Source of the DNA: Atopobiaceae bacterium | Lineage (GTDB): Bacteria > Actinomycetota > Coriobacteriia > Coriobacteriales > Atopobiaceae | Reading direction: 5' to 3' | Length of the DNA stretch: 36,530 nucleotides | NCBI GenBank assembly: GCA_017545665.1 | Contig: JAFWKQ010000013.1 | Coordinates: 1-36,530, forward strand | Shown: positions 31,592-36,530 of the stretch, one piece after another | Layout: each line of letters begins with the position of its first letter | Numbering within the stretch: position 1 is the stretch's first letter | The notes under the pieces: model-generated | What the model was told of the DNA's origin: nothing | Seen by the model: the letters and a program-made list of their open reading frames with translations, nothing else | Database searches by the model: none | Translations under genes and position numbers: made by a program

Positions 31592-32632
31592 CTACTGGAG
31601 CGCACCCAGGATGTCGCCCTCGGGGAATCCGAAGCGCTCGGCGGCCTCGCGCGGCGCAAGAATGCCGTCGCGCACGAGCGACAGCGCGGTCTCGAAGAAC
31701 CGCCCTCGCTCCTCGGCGAACCGCCCGCGCTCCTCGGCGAATCGCCCGCGCTCCTCGGCGAACCGCCCTCGCTCCTCGGCGAACCGCCCGCGCTCCTCGG
31801 CGAACTTCCGGCGTTCCTGCTCGCGGCCCTCCTCCAGGACCCCTTCGCTCAGGTTGCACATCTCGTCCACCTCCTCGTTCATGGCTTCTGTCATAATCAT
31901 ACCGTACCTTCCGGACAGCCAGGCGAGCTTTTTGCCTGCGCTCATTCGGGTGGTCAGCAGCACCTCCAACATGCCGAGCGCACCTTCCGACGACCCGGGT
32001 TCGGCGTCATTGAGGCAAAGCATTACCACTTCGATCAGGTCGTAGTCTGGACGCTGGTACTCCGCATTGCCTATAAGGTCCCTGGGCTCAATGCGGAAAC
32101 TCGTCGCGGTGCCAGCGTGCTGCTTGTTGGGGTGCGTGCATACCCAGATGGAGGCCACCTTGCGAAGCCTACCGTAGCGAGACCTCGACACAACATCGGT
32201 GCCTTGCATCGATATCAAGCGCCCGCAGTAGTAAATGGCCCTCTTGAGCAGCGGATATCCGGGATCGTACTTGTTTTGGGCCTCTACGTTGATTTCCACG
32301 CTCACGCAATCCCCATCGCCATTGTTGCCTGGAACCGTCGCGTAAAAGCGAATGTCGAAGGTCGCCTTCCCCTCGGCAACCGTGGTGTCCTCTGCCGAAA
32401 GGGCCAGCACGCGTCCGGCCGCCTCGTCCCTGTCCACGGGATCAGTGCCAATGTGCACATCGCCCGCCAAGCACGTCTGCTCGATGGTCTGTAGATCGGC
32501 CGTGGCAAACTCGTCCAGGCATCCTTGCAGGATTCGAGAGAGAACCTGTCGTTCGGCAAGGAGGCGCTTGCAGGCGGCGTCATAGTCGTTTGCGACGGAC
32601 TGAAGACCCTTGGCGACGCTTGTTTCTCCCAA
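31592..32632 (-). CDS. Rpn-family recombination-promoting nuclease-like (PD-(D/E)XK) protein
   Basis: A 346-residue protein. TTG at 32632 is chosen because AGGAG stands eight bases before it; the frame continues upstream only through repeat DNA. The region FATADLQTIEQTCLAGDVHI, TTVAEGKATFDIRFYATVPG and CVSVEINVEAQNKYDPGYPL with LKRAIYYCGRLI is the PD-(D/E)XK core of the Rpn/PDDEXK transposase-like family, with D-x-n-E-x-N-x-E-A-Q as the active site. Near 245-290, MNEEVDEMCNLSEGVLEEGR leads into five heptads FAEERGR, a predicted charged coiled coil, then a C-terminal helix. These proteins help spread and recombine DNA. It sits beside a palindromic array (32685-32960), which fits such a role. 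Confidence 0.8.
   Translation of the reverse strand: MGETSVAKGLQSVANDYDAACKRLLAERQVLSRILQGCLDEFATADLQTIEQTCLAGDVHIGTDPVDRDEAAGRVLALSAEDTTVAEGKATFDIRFYATVPGNNGDGDCVSVEINVEAQNKYDPGYPLLKRAIYYCGRLISMQGTDVVSRSRYGRLRKVASIWVCTHPNKQHAGTATSFRIEPRDLIGNAEYQRPDYDLIEVVMLCLNDAEPGSSEGALGMLEVLLTTRMSAGKKLAWLSGRYGMIMTEAMNEEVDEMCNLSEGVLEEGREQERRKFAEERGRFAEERGRFAEERGRFAEERGRFAEERGRFFETALSLVRDGILAPREAAERFGFPEGDILGALQ
31698..31806 (-). repeat. Tandem 21-bp repeat inside the Rpn-like gene (five FAEERGR heptads)
   Basis: Units of CTCCTCGGCGAACCGCCCGCG (sense: GCGAACCGAGGAGCGGGCGGT-type) recur with period 21 and small changes between about 31698 and 31806, giving the heptad FAEERGR five times. The exact period keeps the frame, so copy number can change without breaking the protein. 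Confidence 0.85.
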
Positions 32633-32684
32633 TGTAGAGTCTCCTTTCGATGACGACAATGTCGCTTGACTGCCGTGCGCACTT

Positions 32685-32960
32685 CTCGGTGCCGGGTCCA
32701 CTTTCCTGCCCGCGGATGTCCCCACCGGGCGCACTTCTCGGTGCCGCGCCTCCTGCCGGGTCCACTTTCCTGCCCGCAACTTTCCCTACCGTGCGCACAA
32801 ATTGGCAGTTTGTGCGCACGGTAGGGAGGTTTGCGGACCGAAAAGTGTACCCGGCCCCTCGGCTCTCCCAGAAAAGTGGACCCGGTGCGGAAGCCCGCGG
32901 ACCGAAAAGTGGACCTGGCCCCCTCGGCACTCAGGAAAGTGGACCCGGCCCCCGACAAGC
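32685..32960. repeat. Large GC-rich palindromic array, family B, first copy
   Basis: Units related to GGGTCCACTTTCCTGCCCGC lie in one orientation on the left (32695, 32756 and others) and reversed on the right (AAAAGTGTACCCGG, AAAAGTGGACCCGG, AAAAGTGGACCTGG, GAAAGTGGACCCGG). The centre is a perfect stem, CCCTACCGTGCGCACAAA (32784-32801), loop of seven, and its complement (32809-32826). The array fills the gap 32633-33002 between the Rpn-like gene and the AbiEi-like gene and has no gene. The same family returns at 34534-34900 and 36430-36530. Confidence 0.85.
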
Positions 32961-33002
32961 CCCGAAACAGCGAGCCTCGCACGAACCCCTCGTGCGCCCT
33001 CC

Positions 33003-34100
33003 CTATTTCCCGCGCAGCCATGGTCGAAATACCGAGAAGAGCACCTTCTGCCGTTCCTTAAACCCTGGCCTGCCAACGCGCTTGTTAAAGCTCTTCCATA
33101 TGTCCGGACCTTCTACCTGCGCAATTGCGGAAACAATGCGCTTAGCGCTCTCCATAAAATGCGCCTGCGCGTCTACGTCGGAATACCAAAAGGAAAACTC
33201 CCGTTTCCCCAGCGTCTGGTAATCGAGCGAACGCGTGTGGTCGATGCGGGGATTATCTCCCTCTTTGTGTATCTCTCCCAAGTACTCAACAACCGAGTTG
33301 TATTCGGGAAGTTGGAAGTCAGGTGTTATCGTACGAAAGTTGATGCTTATCCGCTCTTGCTCCGAGAGGTCTAGCGGCTCGTTTGCACTAAACTCGCCGA
33401 GATCCAAGCCACCAAGTCGGCTGCTGTAAAAAAGCGCGGGGCCCATAAAGGACTCCTGCGGCGAACCCGACTTGTCGTACGACATGGACGCCGCCAGGCG
33501 CGCGAGCGACAAGCCCTGTTCGTTTCCGTCGGGTTGCAGATAATTGCGCAGGTCCTCACACGTGAGCCACTGCTTGGTGTTGAAAACCACGTCTGCGTGA
33601 TTCGGGTCAAAGGGGTCGTGCGAATAGGTTCCACAGAGCTCGAGGCACAGCTTTACCAGAAGAAGAATCGCCTGTTGCCCGGACAGCTCACCATTGAGCT
33701 CTTTGCGCCGAATGCGTCGCGCCATCCCAAGCACGATTTTTGCGGGGTGTTGCACATACACGTTGGTGGTGCTCGATACGAGCGGACTCGGGCGCTCGCT
33801 GTCCGCTGAGCTCAAAAGCGAAAACGGTGCACCGTCGCGTTGCATGGAGTCGACGCTGCAGTGGATGCCGTGTGCGCGAATTCGGTCCTTTCTCTTTGGC
33901 ACCACGAGGCCGAGCGATCGGGATTCCGGAATCTTGAGGTAAGTGAGCAGCCCCGAAATGCCAAGGCGATCGAGCTTGACGTAGCGCAAGTCGAGGCCGG
34001 CGGGACGGCATATGCCCGTGGGCGTCAGCGCTATGCCTTTGTTCGCCGACACGGCGCGCGTAATCATGAGCGAGGTTATGTCATCCAAGTAAATGTCCAT
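33003..34100 (-). CDS. AbiEi-like protein with predicted PD-(D/E)XK-type C-terminal domain
   Basis: A 365-residue protein from ATG at 34100; no strong ribosome site is seen, and ATG at 34136 is an alternative. The N-terminal half has SANKGIALTPTGICRP, LGLVVPKRKDRIRAHGI, CSVDSMQRDGAPFSLL and YVQHPAKIVLGMARR with LLLVKLCLELCGTYS (about 146-160), the layout of AbiEi/type IV antitoxin-like proteins common in Coriobacteriia. The C-terminus has QESF (215-218), TPDFQ (259-263), VVEYLGEIHKEGDN (270-283) and RSLDYQTLG, an E...D...E-x-x-G pattern like Vsr/DUF559 nucleases. The family link is from memory. No partner toxin gene is adjacent: it stands alone between two palindromic arrays. A defence or addiction role is a guess. 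Confidence 0.6.
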   Translation of the reverse strand: MDIYLDDITSLMITRAVSANKGIALTPTGICRPAGLDLRYVKLDRLGISGLLTYLKIPESRSLGLVVPKRKDRIRAHGIHCSVDSMQRDGAPFSLLSSADSERPSPLVSSTTNVYVQHPAKIVLGMARRIRRKELNGELSGQQAILLLVKLCLELCGTYSHDPFDPNHADVVFNTKQWLTCEDLRNYLQPDGNEQGLSLARLAASMSYDKSGSPQESFMGPALFYSSRLGGLDLGEFSANEPLDLSEQERISINFRTITPDFQLPEYNSVVEYLGEIHKEGDNPRIDHTRSLDYQTLGKREFSFWYSDVDAQAHFMESAKRIVSAIAQVEGPDIWKSFNKRVGRPGFKERQKVLFSVFRPWLRGK

Positions 34101-34348
34101 GGATAAAAGGCTACGGCCAGAGGTGGTGGGCGGCATCGACTTGTTTTTGCTGTCTCGCGGCTGTTGCTCGCATAACTCGCGGCATTTTCCCGATTTCGTA
34201 CATAGGGCGAGGTAAAGATGGTCGCGATTTTTTGCATTTTGGCGGTTGTGAAATGCAGTGGATTTTTGAGGTGCGCGGAGACGGGCGTGAGCGGTAGACA
34301 ATTGCTTGCGAGCGGACGATTTTGAGGTGGGATGGCGCAGATTGGATT

Positions 34349-34400
34349 AGTTGCAAAAAGTGTATGCACGGCTTTGTAAAAACTGCCACTTTTTGCAACT
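34349..34400. repeat. 14-bp perfect inverted repeat with 24-base loop
   Basis: AGTTGCAAAAAGTG (34349-34362) and CACTTTTTGCAACT (34387-34400) are perfect inverted repeats. It lies 250 bases before the leftward AbiEi-like start. The T-rich arms may give a terminator, or be an element end or a regulator site. Confidence 0.7.
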
Positions 34401-34533
34401 GCGGGTGTGCTTGGTTGGGGGTGAGCGCGGGGCAATTTTGGCGCAGTATGATGACGGCGTGCCTTTTGGTCCTCGTGGGGGTGGGGGGGTCACTTTCTGT
34501 TTTGCGGGAGGTGGCGCTGGGTACGCTTGTTTT

Positions 34534-34900
34534 GGGGCCGAGGGGGTCAGGGCCACTTTTTGGCCCGCGGGTGTACTTGCCAGGCCCGCTTTTTGGGGGC
34601 GGGGAGGGGCCGGGTCCACTTTCCGGTCCGCGGACGTCCCTGCCGGGTACACTTTCCCGAGGGTCGGGAGAGGCCGGGTACACTTTTTGGTCCGCGAGCG
34701 TCCTTACCGGGTACACAAACGGCCGATTTGTGCGTCCGGCAGGGAGGTTTGCGGGCCGGAAAGTGGCCCCGGCGGGAGGCACGCCGTCGAGAAGTGCGCA
34801 CGGCAGGGACACCCGCGGCCGGAAAGTGGCCCCGGCGGGAGGCACGCCGTCGAGAAGTGCGCACGGCAGGGACACCCGCGGCCAGAAAAGTGGCCCCGGC
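34534..34900. repeat. Large GC-rich palindromic array, family B, second copy
   Basis: Left-hand units (GGGCCACTTTTTGGCCCGCG, GGTCCACTTTCCGGTCCGCG, GGTACACTTTTTGGTCCGCG) face right-hand units (CCGGAAAGTGGCCCCGG, CCAGAAAAGTGGCCCCGG). The centre 34702-34719 and 34727-34744 is an imperfect 18-bp stem with a 7-base loop, the same design as in the copy at 32784-32826. On the right a 63-base unit begins at 34755, 34818 and 34881 in tandem. The 55 bases 34534-34588 return, with one change, at 36476-36530. Confidence 0.85.
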
Positions 34901-35045
34901 GATAAGGGCGGCCCCGAGGTGCACGTCCGGCACGTCCACCCGCGGTTCCGGCAGCAGTCCGCAAATCTGGCGCAGGGCGCATCTCCGCAGCATCCCGTAC
35001 CCTCAGCTGCCTAGAATCCATAGCGGTCCTGAATCGACGCAAGCG

Positions 35046-35051
35046 TATACT
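35046..35051 (+). promoter_or_regulatory. Possible -10 box (TATACT) for the DUF4869 operon
   Basis: TATACT lies 29 bases before the ATG at 35080, with GGAGGG between. No clear -35 box is seen. Confidence 0.35.
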
Positions 35052-35079
35052 ACTTTGTAAGCAAATAGAAGGAGGGCCT

Positions 35080-35532
35080 ATGCTAAGGGTATGGTTCGGA
35101 GAGCGGCCCAACGCAGTGTACAACACATCTGTGTACTTCAAAAACAAGTACGAGGACGAGTGGATTACGGAGGACTTTGCCCGCAAGGTCATAATGGACG
35201 TGGACCACTCGGAAGTAAAGGACGCAAATACCATACAAAGCCCCGTGCTCGGGAGCATCTCTCCGCTGCAGCTGTCGGGAGGGGTGAAGGCCTTGCTGCT
35301 CATGAGGCATTACCCCGGAAAGATTTTCAACGCTTCGAGCTGCGGCGACAACTGCGCAAAGTGGATCCTCGTGCTCGGAGAGTCCAGGAATTTCACTATC
35401 AACCTCTTCCATATTATGGATTTTGGAAAAGGGGAATTCGAGATAAGAATCTTGAACCATAGGACTCTGGTGGCCCACAACATGCAGGAGTTCCTTGATG
35501 CTGGCATAAAGTACTTGCAGGAGACATCGTAA
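35080..35532 (+). CDS. DUF4869-domain protein
   Basis: A 150-residue protein with AAGGAGGG just before the ATG. It reads MLRVWFGERPNAVYNTSVYF, EDEWITEDFARKVIMDVDHS, SPVLGSISPLQLSGGVKALL, FNASSCGDNCAKWILVLGES and TINLFHIMDFG, a pattern I recognise as DUF4869, found in Bacillota and Actinomycetota. The domain seems to be a single globular unit with no signal or membrane part. The conserved SCGDNCAKWI with two Cys is notable and could bind metal. Its stop overlaps the next start as TAATG, so the two are translated together. The function is unknown; the constant pairing with a P-loop protein, as I recall it, hints at a two-part system. Confidence 0.85.
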   Translation: MLRVWFGERPNAVYNTSVYFKNKYEDEWITEDFARKVIMDVDHSEVKDANTIQSPVLGSISPLQLSGGVKALLLMRHYPGKIFNASSCGDNCAKWILVLGESRNFTINLFHIMDFGKGEFEIRILNHRTLVAHNMQEFLDAGIKYLQETS

Positions 35533-36390
35533 TGCACGGCTCGTATAGGATTCGCGTTAGGAACAGCAAGAATAGCTACTCTTTCGAGCTTAGGCGCAGC
35601 ATAACGCTGTTAAGGGGAGAGAGCGGGAGAGGCAAGACCACCCTGTTCGATATGCTTCGCGATCACAATCGCTATGGCAAGCAAAGCGGGGTTACGGTTT
35701 CCTGCGACAGAGAAATCTTCGCCTTGGATGGCGATTCATGGGAAGAGAAGCTTCGCCAGCATGTCGGAGAAATAATAGTGGTCGACGAGGACAGCCAGTT
35801 CATACGCTCGGAAGACTTCGCCCGCGCGGTCAAGGGCAGCGACAATTACTTCCTGCTTATAACGCGCAACTACCTGCCCAACCTGCCCGTAAGCGTAGAC
35901 GAGATATACGAGCTCACGGGACAGAAGAACAAGCGTTTTAAGCCCATATACAAAGAAGTAAATAGGATGTACGACAATCCTTCGCGTCGCTATCTGCTGC
36001 CTGTGGAGCCATAACTCATTTCCAGACAAGAGCGTTGTGGCCATAGCGGATGGCGCAGCTTTTAGCAACGAGATGGAAGGGCTCGCGGGGCTTCAGGAAC
36101 TTCGTCCGCGCAAGGTCGCAATCTTTCTGCCTGAGTCGTTTGAGTGGATCATACTCAAATCCGGAGTCGTCAAACTCTCCGATGAAGAACGGCTGCTCAG
36201 GCCAGAAGAGCATGCCGACAGTACCGAGTACATGAGTTGGGAACAGTACTTCACGGCGCTGCTCGAGACCGAGACGGCTGCGACACGTTACATGAAGTAC
36301 GAGAAATCCAAGCTGCCTGACTACTATCTTCAAGACGATAACGCCGCAAAGATAAGGTCGCGAGTCGAGGGCATCGCGCTTGAGGGGTAG
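35532..36390 (+). pseudogene. P-loop NTPase of the DUF4869 pair, broken by an internal deletion/frameshift
   Basis: The first part (35532-36014, 160 codons) starts one base inside the DUF4869 stop, with GGAGACATC upstream. It has Walker A GESGRGKT (29-36), a Walker B-like EIIVVDED (about 80-87) and LLITRNYLPNLPVSVDEIYE. It stops at TAA after LLPVEP. In another frame from about 36010 (SFPDKSVVAIADGAAFSNEM, then IFLPESFEWIILKSG and YMSWEQYFTALLETE to 36390) runs what looks like the C-terminal domain of the same protein. Related proteins, as I recall them, have some 40 more residues between these parts. So a short deletion with frameshift is likely. Both halves could still be made, the second from GTG at 36037. 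Confidence 0.6.
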
Positions 36391-36429
36391 GGCTAATCCA
36401 GCGCGGAGGGTCGGCAGTGTCGCAGGCGG

Positions 36430-36530
36430 CTTTGTGCAACGCTGCCGCGGACGTCCTTGTCAGGTCCGCTTTTCGGGGGCCGAGGGAGTCAGGGCCACTT
36501 TTTGGCCCGCGGGTGTACTTGCCAGGCCCG
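36430..36530. repeat. Palindromic array, family B, third copy (cut by the window end)
   Basis: After a gap from 36391, units CAGGTCCGCTTTTCGG and GGCCACTTTTTGGCCCGCGG begin and run off the window. The last 55 bases match 34534-34588 with one difference. Only the left-hand orientation is visible. Confidence 0.8.

Larger units (their letters stand above)
34101..35079. other. Gene-free stretch with inverted repeat and palindromic array
   Basis: These 979 bases hold no gene I can support. They contain a perfect 14-bp inverted repeat (34349-34400), the second family-B array (34534-34900), including a 63-bp tandem repeat, and a promoter-like TATACT at 35046 for the next gene. Several long open frames across the array are by-products of the repeats. 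Confidence 0.5.

Noticed and set aside
32633..32779. N-terminal extension of the Rpn-like protein to 32779
   Set aside because: It encodes repeat DNA (KWTRQEARHREV and similar); TTG at 32632 has a proper ribosome site.
34322..35060. Open frames of up to 230 codons across the second family-B array
   Set aside because: They consist of repeated Gly/Pro/Arg-rich units read from the array on either strand, without start signals.

Overview
The window reads as chromosome of a high-GC anaerobic actinobacterium, most likely class Coriobacteriia (Eggerthellaceae or a relative). This is inferred from GC-rich coding with frequent GTG/TTG starts, a CstA-like gene, Gly/Ala/Ser-rich low-complexity tails, AAAGGGGA hairpins at gene ends and the style of the surface-polysaccharide genes. 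No rRNA or species marker is present, so the genus is not fixed.

Left part (1-6.0 kb): the 5' end of a carbon-starvation permease gene (leftward) with a palindrome over its promoter; a secreted lipoprotein (400-1437); then a worn leftward prophage or phage-satellite remnant (about 1720-4117) holding an excisionase-like protein, a winged-helix replication-type protein, an XRE regulator, a zinc-ribbon protein, a small terminase and the first 40 codons of a large terminase. The large terminase stops just after its Walker A motif, where the sequence changes into the last codons of a dicarboxylate/amino-acid symporter. The remnant lies on the 3' side of an initiator tRNA-Met gene. A small DUF6483-like protein and two XRE regulators follow.

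Middle part (6.1-31.3 kb): a large cell-surface glycan locus. A promoter at 6111-6139 leads into a possible leader peptide, a phosphohexomutase and a mannose-1-phosphate guanylyltransferase (GDP-mannose supply). After a repeat array come five GT4 glycosyltransferases, a Wzy-like polymerase, a 59-codon coupled small ORF and a Wzx flippase. A leftward TagGH-type ABC exporter, a DUF4422 glycosyltransferase, a LicD-family protein, a CDP-glycerol glycerophosphotransferase-like protein, a DUF6541-like membrane protein, a 1035-residue glycerophosphotransferase/HAD fusion and a GT2 enzyme complete it. The set suggests two linked polymers: a Wzx/Wzy mannose-containing heteropolysaccharide and a phosphodiester-linked (teichoic-acid-like) glycan exported by the ABC system. 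No initiating phosphoglycosyl transferase is seen here.

Right part (31.3-36.5 kb): an accessory region with a 44-bp-arm hairpin, an Rpn-like PD-(D/E)XK protein with a five-fold heptad repeat, an AbiEi-like protein with a predicted nuclease-type C-terminus, and a DUF4869 gene coupled to a P-loop NTPase gene that is broken by an internal deletion. These cassettes are separated by large GC-rich palindromic arrays of one repeat family (about 32.69-32.96, 34.53-34.90 and 36.43-36.53 kb). Two arrays of another family lie in the glycan locus (9.06-9.34 and 20.99-21.43 kb). The repeat-bounded cassettes are the most unusual part of the window.
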